This document shows positions 15,582-23,851 of a stretch of DNA of 48,227 nucleotides, in pieces. The notes under the pieces were generated by a model that saw only the letters and a list, made by a program, of their open reading frames with translations, did no database searches and had not been told where the DNA came from. The position numbers were made by a program, and so were the translations under genes. Source of the stretch: an uncultured Woeseiaceae bacterium (GTDB taxonomy: Bacteria > Pseudomonadota > Gammaproteobacteria > Steroidobacterales > Woeseiaceae); the NCBI GenBank assembly GCA_947259985.1, contig CAMYOJ010000014.1, positions 1 to 48,227 of the forward strand, given 5' to 3'. The number at the start of each line of letters is the position of its first letter. Within the stretch, counting starts at the first letter, position 1.

Positions 15582-16781
15582 TCAGAGTCCAAGCACGTGC
15601 TTGGCGATAATGTTCTTCTGAATCTCGTTCGAGCCGCCGTAAATCGACGCCTTGCGATTATTGAAATATCGTAACGCTGTCGATGTCTCTGCTCCCTCGC
15701 CGACGGAGTCCCCTGCGAAACCCACTTCGTGCTGATCCGGAACATAGGGGAGTGCGTAATACCCGGCAGCCTGCACGTACAGCATGTCGATCGCCTGCTG
15801 TATTTCGGTGCCCTTGACCTTGAGAATGGACGACTCGGGGCCGGGTGCCTTGCCCGAGGCGACGGCCGCCAGCGTGCGCAGCTCGGTGTATTCGAGCGCC
15901 TTGAGTTCGACTTCGACAGCCGCGAGTTGTCGCATGTAGCTCGCGTCGGTGACCAGCGGCGGAGCGCCACGCACCGACTCGCTGACCTGCTTGCGCAGCC
16001 GCCGTATGCGGTAGTGCGAGCGCGCTACGGCGGCGATATTGGCGCGTTCGTGTTGCAGCAATACCTTGCCGTAGGTCCAGCCCTTGCCTTCCTCGCCGAC
16101 GAGGTTCTCCACGGGCACCTTGACGTTGTCGAAGTGCACTTCGTTCACCTCGTGCACCCCATCGAGAAGGATTATCGGCTTGACCGTGACGCCGGGCGTC
16201 TTCATGTCGATCAGCAGGAAACTGATTCCTTCCTGGCGCCGCGCAACGTCCGTGCTGGTCCTGGCAAGACAGAAGATCCAGTCGGCGTGCTGCCCGAGCG
16301 TCGTCCAGGTCTTTGTTCCATTGACGACGTAGTGGTCGCCTGCGAACTCTGCCCGCGTCTTCAATGATGCGAGATCGGAACCCGCGCCGGGCTCCGAGTA
16401 ACCCTGGCACCACCAGACCTTGCTGGCGAGGATATCGGGAAGAAAACGCTGCTGCTGTTCCTGGTTGCCAAAGGTGTAGATAACGGGCCCGACCATGCTG
16501 AGCCCGAACGGGATGATCACCGGGGCGTTGGCGTTGGCTTCCTCGGCTGCAAAAATGTATTTCTGCACCGGCGTCCAGCCCGTACCCCCGTATTCGACCG
16601 GCCAGTTGACTCCGGCCCAACCCCTGGAATGCAGTAGCTGCTGCCAGCGGATGTAGTCCTCGGGCGAGAGCTCTATACCGTTGTCCTGTTTCTCCCGGAT
16701 ATCGCCGGGAAACTCGTCACGGAAGAAGGTGCGAACTTCCTCCTGGAACGCGAGTTCCTGCTCGCTGAAAGTCACGTGCAT
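15582..16781 (-). CDS. Acyl-CoA dehydrogenase, first of an adjacent pair
   Basis: A 399-residue acyl-CoA dehydrogenase with canonical motifs: WWCQGYSEPGAGSDLASL (FAD/substrate loop), NGTKTWTTLGQHADW, and the C-terminal YGGSNEIQKNIIAKHVLGL. It would catalyse alpha,beta-dehydrogenation of an acyl-CoA with FAD, passing electrons to ETF; an ETF-quinone oxidoreductase is encoded at 33087. I use ATG 16781, giving MHVTFSEQELAF, rather than the open-frame start 13 codons upstream. It is the first gene of the ACAD-ACAD-YhhQ-SAM hydrolase operon. Length and the WWCQGYSEP form resemble the FadE17/CaiA-like branch rather than long-chain FadE. Confidence 0.9.
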   Translation of the reverse strand: MHVTFSEQELAFQEEVRTFFRDEFPGDIREKQDNGIELSPEDYIRWQQLLHSRGWAGVNWPVEYGGTGWTPVQKYIFAAEEANANAPVIIPFGLSMVGPVIYTFGNQEQQQRFLPDILASKVWWCQGYSEPGAGSDLASLKTRAEFAGDHYVVNGTKTWTTLGQHADWIFCLARTSTDVARRQEGISFLLIDMKTPGVTVKPIILLDGVHEVNEVHFDNVKVPVENLVGEEGKGWTYGKVLLQHERANIAAVARSHYRIRRLRKQVSESVRGAPPLVTDASYMRQLAAVEVELKALEYTELRTLAAVASGKAPGPESSILKVKGTEIQQAIDMLYVQAAGYYALPYVPDQHEVGFAGDSVGEGAETSTALRYFNNRKASIYGGSNEIQKNIIAKHVLGL

Positions 16782-16868
16782 AGCTGAATTCCGTTGTTGG
16801 CGAGCGAGGCAGCTTAGCAAACCTCGCGTGCGCCGTCTGTTGCGGTTTGTAACGTACGCCAGTTAGTG

Positions 16869-16874
16869 CAAAAT
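16869..16874 (+). promoter_or_regulatory. Candidate -10 box abutting the moaA start
   Basis: CAAAAT (4/6 to TATAAT) ends 6 nt before ATG 16881, and no Shine-Dalgarno sequence is visible. If it is functional, moaA mRNA would be leaderless or nearly so. Confidence 0.3.
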
Positions 16875-16880
16875 GCGTCG

Positions 16881-17942
16881 ATGACCAATTATTCGACCCC
16901 GGAACCAGCGGCGTTGCCGGAGCCCCGCGAAACGCGCGATGCCTTGCAGAGGCCTCTTCACGATCTGCGTATTTCACTGCTCGACCAGTGCAATTTTCGC
17001 TGCCCGTATTGTATGCCCGAGGCGGAGTTCCATGCCGACTATGAGTTTCTGCGCAGCCAGCAGCGCCTGACCTACGACGAGATACTCCGCGTCGCCGACG
17101 TCGCCGTCGGCCTCGGGGTCAGCAAGCTCCGCCTGACGGGCGGCGAACCCCTGCTCGACAAGAACCTGGCGCAACTCGTTACGGGACTCGCGGCCCTCGG
17201 CGGCGTAGACGACCTGGCGCTGACCACCAACGGCATGCTGCTCGCGCCGATGGCTCAACGTCTGGCCGATGCCGGCCTGCACCGCGTGACGGTCAGCCTC
17301 GACAGCCTGGATGAACAGGTGTTTTCACGCATGAGCGGTGGGCGCGGCAACCTGCAAACGGTGCTGGCAGGCATTGACGCTGCCGAGCAGGCCGGGCTGA
17401 CGCCCATCAAGATCAACGTCGTGGTGCAAAGAGGCGTCAACGACCATACGATCATCGAGCTGCTCGATCACTTTCGCGGCAGCGGACATATCGTCAGGCT
17501 GATCGAGTTCATGGACGTCGGCAATCGCAATGGCTGGCGAATGGACCAGGTGGTGCCGTCACGGCACCTGCTCGACGAAGTCACTCTCCGCTGGCCGTTG
17601 CGACGCATTGACAAGAACTACCCCGGCGAGGTGGCGCGCCGCTACCAGTACGTGGACGGCCAGGGTGAGATCGGATTTATTTCTTCGGTGACCGAGCCGT
17701 TCTGTGGCGACTGCAGTCGCGCGCGCCTGTCCGCGGACGGCGTACTCTATACCTGCCTGTTCGCGACGCACGGCACCGATCTTCGCGAGTCCTTGCGCAA
17801 CAACGCGGATGAAGAAGAATTGACGGATATCCTGTCCCGTATCTGGCTGCAACGTGCCGACCGCTACAGTGAACTTCGCAGCCCGGAGCTTGCCGAAGCT
17901 CACATGCAACGCAAAGTAGAGATGTACCGGATTGGTGGTTGA
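16881..17942 (+). CDS. moaA: GTP 3',8-cyclase (molybdopterin biosynthesis, radical SAM)
   Basis: A radical-SAM enzyme for the first step of molybdenum cofactor synthesis, converting GTP to (8S)-3',8-cyclo-GTP. The N-terminal iron-sulfur cluster motif is CNFRCPYC. The second cluster is carried by FCGDCSRARLSADGVLYTC. The protein ends in Gly-Gly, as MoaA requires. TGGEP and the LTTNGMLL loop support the SAM barrel. I start at ATG 16881 (353 residues); GTG 16866 adds five residues and is also possible. It heads a compact five-gene moa operon. Confidence 0.96.
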   Translation: MTNYSTPEPAALPEPRETRDALQRPLHDLRISLLDQCNFRCPYCMPEAEFHADYEFLRSQQRLTYDEILRVADVAVGLGVSKLRLTGGEPLLDKNLAQLVTGLAALGGVDDLALTTNGMLLAPMAQRLADAGLHRVTVSLDSLDEQVFSRMSGGRGNLQTVLAGIDAAEQAGLTPIKINVVVQRGVNDHTIIELLDHFRGSGHIVRLIEFMDVGNRNGWRMDQVVPSRHLLDEVTLRWPLRRIDKNYPGEVARRYQYVDGQGEIGFISSVTEPFCGDCSRARLSADGVLYTCLFATHGTDLRESLRNNADEEELTDILSRIWLQRADRYSELRSPELAEAHMQRKVEMYRIGG

Positions 17943-18416
17943 ATGAGCAAACTGACTCACATTGATGCTGACAACAAGCCGACGATGGTCGACGTCAGTG
18001 ACAAGTCCCGCACAGCCCGCGAGGCGCATGCCCGGTCAGTCGTGCGCCTGCCTGATGAGGTCGCGCAGCAATTTTCGGGAGAGGAAATCACGACCAGCAA
18101 GGGGCCCGTATTCGCGACTGCCATCATCGCCGGCGTGATGGCGGCCAAGAAAACGCACGAGCTGATTCCCTTTTGCCACCCGCTGGGCCTCGACGGCTGC
18201 AAGATCGACATTATCCTCGACGGCAGCGATGTAGTTGTGGACTGTCGTTGCCGGGTGCAACACAAGACCGGTGTCGAAATGGAAGCGCTGACAGGGGCCA
18301 GCGTTGCGGCGCTGACGATCTACGACATGCTCAAGGCGATGTCGCACGACATCGTTATCAGCGAAACGAAGCTCATGGCCAAGAGTGGCGGCAAGCGGGA
18401 TTTTCAACGTGATTAA
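17943..18416 (+). CDS. moaC: Cyclic pyranopterin monophosphate synthase
   Basis: MoaC (157 residues) works with MoaA to form cyclic pyranopterin monophosphate. Conserved motifs are THELIPFCHPLGLDGC and TGVEMEALTGASVAALTIYDMLKA, with the C-terminal KSGGKRDF. Length matches the family (about 160). The ATG directly follows the moaA stop with no gap, implying translational coupling. The C-terminal end overlaps the start of mobA. Confidence 0.97.
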   Translation: MSKLTHIDADNKPTMVDVSDKSRTAREAHARSVVRLPDEVAQQFSGEEITTSKGPVFATAIIAGVMAAKKTHELIPFCHPLGLDGCKIDIILDGSDVVVDCRCRVQHKTGVEMEALTGASVAALTIYDMLKAMSHDIVISETKLMAKSGGKRDFQRD

Positions 18417-19011
18417 CAACAATGCAAGACCTGCCGTTTACGGCCTCGTGCTGGCCGGTGGCCGGAGTCGCCGCATGGGCCATGACAAAGCGCTGCTCGA
18501 TCGCGGTGGACGATCACAGCTGGCGTTTGCGGTCGAATTGCTCACGGGTTGCGTCGACCGCGTATTCGTATCGACACGCGCGGATCAGAAGGACGAGGCC
18601 GAGCGCCGCCATTACGAGCAGGTCGTCGATCGTTATGACGACCTCGGTCCGGTCGCCGGCATCCTGTCGGCAATGGACGAGCATCCGGACGTCGACTGGC
18701 TGGTCGTCGCCTGTGACCTGCCCAATATCGATGCGCGGACGGTTCTTTATTTGCTCGATCATCGGGCGACGAGCAAGCCCTTCGTGGCCTATGCGAGCAG
18801 CTATGATGGCCTGCCGGAGCCCCTGTGTGCATTGTACAGGCAGGGTAGCGAGGCGACCGTCCGCAAGTTTGTGACGGAGGGTGTGATCTGTCCGCGCAAG
18901 ATCCTGATTCGCTCCGACACCTTGCTGCTGGACCAGCCGAATCCGAACTCGCTCGACAACGTCAACACGCCCGATGACCTGGCCGGCAGCGTGCTGGAGA
19001 CGCGCCCGTGA
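18409..19011 (+). CDS. mobA: Molybdenum cofactor guanylyltransferase
   Basis: MobA links GMP to molybdopterin to make the guanine dinucleotide cofactor. The nucleotide-binding motif is GLVLAGGRSRRMGHDKALL near the N-terminus, followed by GPVAGILSAM and the metal-binding VACDLPN. I select GTG 18409 (200 residues, near the E. coli length of 194), which has an AGCGGGA site and overlaps moaC by 8 bp. The open frame begins earlier, at 18385, inside moaC. Finding mobA between moaC and moaD is less common than mobA-mobB or mobA with moeA, and suggests that bis-MGD enzymes are main users of the cofactor here. Confidence 0.92.
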   Translation: MINNNARPAVYGLVLAGGRSRRMGHDKALLDRGGRSQLAFAVELLTGCVDRVFVSTRADQKDEAERRHYEQVVDRYDDLGPVAGILSAMDEHPDVDWLVVACDLPNIDARTVLYLLDHRATSKPFVAYASSYDGLPEPLCALYRQGSEATVRKFVTEGVICPRKILIRSDTLLLDQPNPNSLDNVNTPDDLAGSVLETRP

Positions 19012-19250
19012 AGACCATTACCGTCCGCTATTTCGCGATGTTCCGGGAACACGCCGGACTCGGCGAGGAAACGCTGAGTCTCGACGTCGCGACGGCCAAA
19101 GACGTTTTCGAGCAGACGCGGCTGCGCCACGGATCCAGGGAACCCAATGGCCACTGCAAGGTGGCGATCAACGACGAGATGGCCGACTGGTCGTCGCCGG
19201 TCGCGGACGGCGATACCGTGTTGCTGTTTCCACCGGTTGCGGGCGGCTAG
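19008..19250 (+). CDS. moaD: Molybdopterin synthase sulfur carrier subunit
   Basis: An 80-residue ubiquitin-like protein, starting MKTITVRYFAMFREHAGLGEE and ending FPPVAGG. The C-terminal Gly-Gly is thiocarboxylated and donates sulfur to precursor Z. GTG 19008 overlaps the mobA stop as GTGA, a sign of coupled translation. Length is typical (about 81 residues). It pairs with MoaE, encoded next. Confidence 0.95.
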   Translation: MKTITVRYFAMFREHAGLGEETLSLDVATAKDVFEQTRLRHGSREPNGHCKVAINDEMADWSSPVADGDTVLLFPPVAGG

Positions 19251-19251
19251 C

Positions 19252-19686
19252 GTGATCGAGGTCACTGCGACCAGGATCGAACCGGCAGAACTGCAGGCGA
19301 GCCTGCAAGACCCGGGGGCAGGCGGATTCTGCTCCTTCGAGGGCTGGGTAAGAAATGTCAATGAGGGTCGCGCGGTCGAACGGCTGGAATACGAGGCATA
19401 CGAGCCCCTCGTGATTGCTGAGGGCGAGAAAGTGCTCGCCGAAGCTTTGGCGCAGTTCCCTTATCTCGAAGCGCGCTGCGTGCATCGCACAGGTCTGCTC
19501 GAAATCGGTGATCTGGCCGTGTGGGTCGGCGTTGCGGCACCGCATCGCGACGAAGCATTCAAAGCCTGCAGGTACATCATCGACGAACTCAAGGTGCGGC
19601 TGCCTATCTGGAAAAAGGAGCACTACGTCGACGGTGATTCGGGCTGGGTCAACTGCGAGCGATGCGCCGAGCATGGCGCGACCTGA
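19252..19686 (+). CDS. moaE: Molybdopterin synthase catalytic subunit
   Basis: MoaE (144 residues) forms the heterotetrameric molybdopterin synthase with MoaD. Visible motifs are GGFCSFEGWVRNVNEG, LEYEAYEPLV, VGVAAPHRDEAF and the active-site lysines in PIWKKEHY. I use GTG 19252, one base after the moaD stop; the open frame extends 35 codons into moaD but is out of keeping with the family. It ends the moa operon. No moaB/mog or moeA gene is in the window. Confidence 0.95.
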   Translation: MIEVTATRIEPAELQASLQDPGAGGFCSFEGWVRNVNEGRAVERLEYEAYEPLVIAEGEKVLAEALAQFPYLEARCVHRTGLLEIGDLAVWVGVAAPHRDEAFKACRYIIDELKVRLPIWKKEHYVDGDSGWVNCERCAEHGAT

Positions 19687-19769
19687 GCGCAACGCTCACG
19701 CGGACCGGGATTGCAGATTGAACCGGCATCAGGTATCACTGCAGCAGGGTTTGGGGTCAGGAAGCGAAC

Positions 19770-20231
19770 TTGCGCCAAATAAGGTCTATCGAGGATGCCA
19801 AGGAACTGGAGGGCGAGGAGGTCGGCTTGTCCGACTGGGTCGTCATCGACCAGCATCGAATCGACCAGTTTGCCGAAGCCACGGGTGATTACCAGTGGAT
19901 ACACGTTGACGTAGAACGGGCCGCGAGGGAGATGCCCGACGGCAAGACGATTTCTCATGGCTACCTGACGCTGGCTCTGATCCCCACACTGACGGACAAA
20001 TTCATCGAGGTCAGGAATCTCGAGCGCGCCATCAATTTTGGTCTCAACAAAGTGCGCTTCTACGCCCCTGTACCTGTGGGCGCGCGTCTCAGGGCCAGGG
20101 CGAAGGTGCTGCAGGCAAGACGCCGGGCGGGTGCGTTGTTGTTGACGTCCGAGATTCGACTCGAGTTAGAAGGGGCGAGAAAACCGGCGTGCGTCGCCGA
20201 GACGCTCGGCATGTATTTCTTCGAAGGCTAA
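19770..20231 (+). CDS. MaoC-like (R)-specific enoyl-CoA hydratase / hot-dog dehydratase
   Basis: A 153-residue hot-dog-fold protein. The hydratase motif FAEATGDYQWIHVD carries the catalytic Asp40 and His45, and ISHGYLTLALIPTL is the usual following segment. Such proteins hydrate 2-enoyl-CoA to (R)-3-hydroxyacyl-CoA, for example in beta-oxidation or polyhydroxyalkanoate supply. The start is TTG 19770, supported by AGGAAG six bases upstream; no ATG fits. It stands alone after the moa operon, 83 bp downstream of moaE. Its precise substrate is unknown. Confidence 0.85.
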   Translation: MRQIRSIEDAKELEGEEVGLSDWVVIDQHRIDQFAEATGDYQWIHVDVERAAREMPDGKTISHGYLTLALIPTLTDKFIEVRNLERAINFGLNKVRFYAPVPVGARLRARAKVLQARRRAGALLLTSEIRLELEGARKPACVAETLGMYFFEG

Positions 20232-20284
20232 GTCGCCGTGAAGCACGCCATTCTGGTGATGAGTGGCTGCGTTTCCCCGATGTG

Positions 20285-20362
20285 ATGCGCATTCTCGCGG
20301 CCGCGTTCGCCGGGCTATTCGGCGCTTTCCTCGTTTACGTCGCGACCTGGGTTAGTCGCTGA
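20285..20362 (+). CDS. Possible 25-residue single-helix membrane peptide
   Basis: This short open frame encodes MRILAAAFAGLFGAFLVYVA plus five residues, one hydrophobic helix with a positive residue near each end. It fills most of the gap between the MaoC gene and the nitrilase gene, which runs the other way. The frame stays open upstream with acceptable codons, but only GTG 20282 and CTG 20264 are extra start options and no clear ribosome-binding site is seen. I recognise no family. Confidence 0.25.
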   Translation: MRILAAAFAGLFGAFLVYVATWVSR

Positions 20363-21308
20363 ATTCAGCCGTCGCCTGCCGTTCGCGATTCACGACGAGT
20401 CTTGTGACATCGGGACGCGAGTAGTGGCCGACAACGTCCAGGCTATGGCGCGCTTCGAGGACCGCGCGATGATCGAGTTCGACGGTGCGCAGGCATTCCT
20501 CGTCCAGGACAGGTTCGAGCAACCAGTCGCCGCCTGGCGATGCGGCGCACGAGCCGCCATTTGCCATCACGGCATCGGCAGTTTCAATCAGGATCTCGGC
20601 ATGCGGCAATGACTCCTCGATGTCCTCTCTGCGCATGAGTCCCGATACGGAAATAACAAAGGAGCGGCTCTCGCGTGCGATGAATCGAGTGATGTCTTCG
20701 GTGTTCCTTGCATTGCCTGGCCAGATTGCGACGTGCAGGTCTTCACCCTGCGCATACAGCGCGGCGCGCGGCAGCGGTAACCAGTTTTCCCAGCAATTCA
20801 GGCCACCGACCGTGAACGGGCCCAGGGAATGCGTGCGCAGGCCGTTGCCATCGCCAATAGCCCATACGAGGCGCTCCTCGTGGGTCGGCATCAGCTTGCG
20901 ATGCACGGAGCAGATCTCGCCCTGCTGGTTGATGTAGACCATCGAGCAGTAAAGGCTGTGTCGGCCGCGGTTGGCGGCGCGCTCCATGACGCCGATGTAA
21001 GTTGCGATGCCCTTGTCGCGTGCTCGCGCGCAGATGGCGTCGAGGTCGCCGTCCTCGATGCAAATACCCTGGCTCACGTAGTGAGCGTATAGTGATTTCT
21101 GCAGCGCGGATTCGAATTTCGCGCCTTCGGTTCTCTCCACCCAGAACGGGTAGCCGGGCAGCAGTGCCTCGCCGAAAATCACGAGCTTACAGTCCTCGAG
21201 CGCGGCTTTTTCCAACCACGCGAGGATCTTGTCGATTGTTGCGTCACGTCGTAGCCAGCATGGCGCGATCTGCGCGAGGCCGACTTTCAGCGTCGTTTCT
21301 TCTGTCAT
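20352..21308 (-). CDS. Nitrilase-family carbon-nitrogen hydrolase
   Basis: A 318-residue member of the nitrilase superfamily. The catalytic triad is Glu47 (FGEALLPGYPFW), Lys138 (HRKLMPTHEERLVW) and Cys172 (GGLNCWENWLPL). The CWEN sequence after the nucleophile and the HEERLVW segment are those of branch 1, true nitrilases (nitrile to carboxylic acid and ammonia), rather than amidases or NAD synthetase. I start at ATG 21308 (MTEETTLKVGLAQ); the longer open frame is unlike the family and runs across the divergent promoter. It is divergent from the acyl-CoA ligase gene. A physiological nitrile is unknown. Confidence 0.88.
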   Translation of the reverse strand: MTEETTLKVGLAQIAPCWLRRDATIDKILAWLEKAALEDCKLVIFGEALLPGYPFWVERTEGAKFESALQKSLYAHYVSQGICIEDGDLDAICARARDKGIATYIGVMERAANRGRHSLYCSMVYINQQGEICSVHRKLMPTHEERLVWAIGDGNGLRTHSLGPFTVGGLNCWENWLPLPRAALYAQGEDLHVAIWPGNARNTEDITRFIARESRSFVISVSGLMRREDIEESLPHAEILIETADAVMANGGSCAASPGGDWLLEPVLDEECLRTVELDHRAVLEARHSLDVVGHYSRPDVTRLVVNRERQATAEFSD

Positions 21309-21365
21309 GCGCCCACCCTGAGTCGATAACGCCGATCTGACGAAGATTATCATGCATAGCGGCGG

Positions 21366-21371
21366 TAGAAT
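21366..21371 (+). promoter_or_regulatory. Candidate -10 box for the acyl-CoA ligase operon
   Basis: TAGAAT lies 45 nt before the ligase start, in the 108-bp gap separating it from the divergent nitrilase gene. It matches the TAGAAT before puuD. No clear -35 box is seen. Confidence 0.35.
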
Positions 21372-21416
21372 GTCCGTTCGTGCGAGGCACGCAGGATTCA
21401 ATAAGGGGGACAAGCA

Positions 21417-23048
21417 ATGCATGGTCTGATGATGAACGAGCCGCTTTTGATCTCGTCGATCGCAAAGCACGCTGAAAAATTCCACGGTGATCGCGAAATT
21501 GTTTCGGTGACAGCCGACAATCCCCGACATCGATGCACGATTGCCGACGTTGTTGCGCGATCCCGGCAACTTGCCAATGCGCTCGGCCGCCTGGGGTGTA
21601 AGCAGGGTGACCGCGTCGCTACGATCGCCTGGAACGACTATCGACATCTCGAGTTGTACTACGGAGTCAGCGGCGCTGGGTATGTCTGCCACACGATCAA
21701 TCCGCGGCTGTTTCCGGAGCAGCTGATCTTCATCATCAATCATGCCGAGGATCGCGTGATCTTCACGGATGTCATGTTCGTGCCGCTGCTCGAGAAATTG
21801 CTACCGCAGATTTCGGGTGTCGAAAGTTTTGTCGTGATGACCGACGAAGCAAATATGCCCGAGACGAGCCTGCCGAATGCGCACTGTTACGAGACGTTGA
21901 TCGCGGCAGAGACAGACCAGTACGAATGGCCCGATCTCGATGAGCGCTCTGCATCGGCCCTTTGCTACACCTCGGGCACCACGGGCGATCCGAAGGGTGT
22001 GCTTTACGATCATCGGTCAACGATCTTGCATGCCTATGTGGCGCCCGCGCCGGATATCATGGACCTGTCGAGCGGCGATTGCGTGCTGCCGGTCGTGCCG
22101 CTGTTCCATGTCAACGCCTGGGGCGTTCCGTATTCTACGTTGATGGTGGGCGCGAAACTCGTCCTGCCGGGTCCCAAGATGGGCGATGGCGCCGCGTTGT
22201 ACGAGCTCATGGACTCGGAGGACGTCACAATGGCGCTCGGCGTCCCGACCGTGTGGCTCGGCCTGCTGCAGTATTGCGAGAGCGAGGGAAAACGGCTCGA
22301 CAAGCTGCGGCGCTCACTCGTAGGCGGTGCTGCCGTGCCGCGCTCGATGATCGAGGCGTTCCGCGACAAGCATGACGTCGAGATACGGCAGGGCTGGGGC
22401 ATGACCGAGATGAGTCCGCTCGGCACCTGCAACTCGCTGAAGGCCGGCCTCGAGTCGCTGACGGATGACGAGAAGCTCGACCTTGCGACCAAGGCCGGGC
22501 GCGGTATTTTCGGTTGCGAGCTCAGAATCGTTAATGACGACGGCAAGGAGCTGCCCTGGGACGGTGTCGCGTACGGTTCTCTGCAGGTGCGTGGGCCCTG
22601 GATCTGCAGCGACTATTTCAAGCTCGAAGGCAGCGCCGGCACCCATACCGACGATGGTTGGTTCGACACGGGCGACGTCGCGACGATTGACCCGCGGGGC
22701 TACATGGCGATCACGGATCGCACCAAGGACGTCATAAAGTCCGGCGGCGAATGGATCAGCTCGATCGAACTCGAGAACACGGCGATGGGGCACCCGGCCG
22801 TGGCCGAGGCCGCGGTCATCGGTATTGCTCATCCGAAGTGGACCGAGCGGCCGTTGCTGGTCGTGGTACGTGCGGAAGGTGAGGACATCAGCAAGGACGA
22901 AATACTGCAATACTTCGACGGCAAGGTGGCGACCTGGTGGATACCCAATGACGTGGCGTTCGTCGATGAGCTGCCGCACACAGCAACCGGAAAGGTAAAG
23001 AAGATTGAATTGCGCAGGCAATTCGCCGACTATGCCTTTCCGGAATAG
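21417..23048 (+). CDS. AlkK-like medium/long-chain fatty acyl-CoA synthetase
   Basis: A 543-residue adenylate-forming ligase that activates fatty acids to acyl-CoA with ATP. The P-loop-like motif is [19 protein letters not shown] (183-201). [22 protein letters not shown] and the C-terminal lysine in [12 protein letters not shown] complete the family set. The N-terminal [14 protein letters not shown] and [22 protein letters not shown] resemble Pseudomonas AlkK as I recall it. The ATG has a good AAGGGGG site. It is first in an apparent operon with an SDR-like gene and tesB. Chain length is uncertain. Confidence 0.9.
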   Translation: MHGLMMNEPLLISSIAKHAEKFHGDREIVSVTADNPRHRCTIADVVARSRQLANALGRLGCKQGDRVATIAWNDYRHLELYYGVSGAGYVCHTINPRLFPEQLIFIINHAEDRVIFTDVMFVPLLEKLLPQISGVESFVVMTDEANMPETSLPNAHCYETLIAAETDQYEWPDLDERSASALCYTSGTTGDPKGVLYDHRSTILHAYVAPAPDIMDLSSGDCVLPVVPLFHVNAWGVPYSTLMVGAKLVLPGPKMGDGAALYELMDSEDVTMALGVPTVWLGLLQYCESEGKRLDKLRRSLVGGAAVPRSMIEAFRDKHDVEIRQGWGMTEMSPLGTCNSLKAGLESLTDDEKLDLATKAGRGIFGCELRIVNDDGKELPWDGVAYGSLQVRGPWICSDYFKLEGSAGTHTDDGWFDTGDVATIDPRGYMAITDRTKDVIKSGGEWISSIELENTAMGHPAVAEAAVIGIAHPKWTERPLLVVVRAEGEDISKDEILQYFDGKVATWWIPNDVAFVDELPHTATGKVKKIELRRQFADYAFPE

Positions 23049-23087
23049 AAACCCTGCGCATTAGCGACATTCGAATCAGGAGTAGCA

Positions 23088-23840
23088 ATGGGCGATCCCC
23101 TGCGCCTTTACGGACTTAACGCGCTCGTACTGCATGCCGCCGACGGCATTGGCGAGGCGATCGCGCGCACGTTCATCAAGCATGGTGCTTCCGTGATCGC
23201 CGTTGACTCGAACAACAGCGGTGTGGAACAGCACTTTTCATCGGTTAAGGGCATAACGGGAATGACGGCCGCGCTGACCGACCCGGATGGCATATCGGCG
23301 CTCGTGGACGAGGCCGCGAAGAAGCTCGGCGGCATCGACATCCTGGTTAATGATTTCCCACTGCGGCCCGATGTGCCGATCGAGCAGGCTGACGAGCGGT
23401 TCGAGCGTCTGCTGGAGCTGCGTGCTGCCCTGACGATGGAGATCTGTCGCTCCGCATTGCCGCACATAAAGCAAAGCCCGGCAGGGCGAATAATCAACAT
23501 CGGTTTCCTGCGCAGCTTTTTTGCCGCGGGCGGGGCCGCGGCCGGTGCTCGTGCCGAGCAGGACCTCGCCAACCTGACCCGCGCGCTCGCCGCCGACATC
23601 GGCGAGTTGGGCATTACGGCGAATTACATTCAGCCGGGCGCAATCATGACGCCTGCGAGTCGCGAAGTGTTCCGCAAGGACAAGTCCCTGAGAGATTATT
23701 GTATTAAGGGCTCTGCGGCGCGCCGCCTGGGCGAGCCGGTTGACGTCGCCAAGGTTGCGCTGTTCCTGGCAAGCGATGATGCCGTTTTTGTCAGCGGCAC
23801 GGGCATCGCGGTTGACGGCGGTCGCACGCACGCGGACTGA
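23088..23840 (+). CDS. SDR-fold protein lacking the catalytic residues
   Basis: A 250-residue protein with the short-chain dehydrogenase layout: Rossmann start at 11-40, LVN strand at 86-88, GRIINIG at 133-139, and the C-terminal VSGTGIAVDGG. The signature residues are altered. The glycine-rich TGxxxGIG reads LHAADGIG, the NNAG motif reads VNDF, and alignment on the LTRALA helix places Gly153 and Glu157 where the catalytic Tyr and Lys should be. It probably does not reduce or oxidise substrates by the normal mechanism. An AGGAG site precedes the ATG. It lies 39 bp after the acyl-CoA ligase and 11 bp before tesB, so a structural or acyl-CoA-binding role in that pathway is possible. Confidence 0.75.
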   Translation: MGDPLRLYGLNALVLHAADGIGEAIARTFIKHGASVIAVDSNNSGVEQHFSSVKGITGMTAALTDPDGISALVDEAAKKLGGIDILVNDFPLRPDVPIEQADERFERLLELRAALTMEICRSALPHIKQSPAGRIINIGFLRSFFAAGGAAAGARAEQDLANLTRALAADIGELGITANYIQPGAIMTPASREVFRKDKSLRDYCIKGSAARRLGEPVDVAKVALFLASDDAVFVSGTGIAVDGGRTHAD

Positions 23841-23851
23841 TTGTCACAGCG

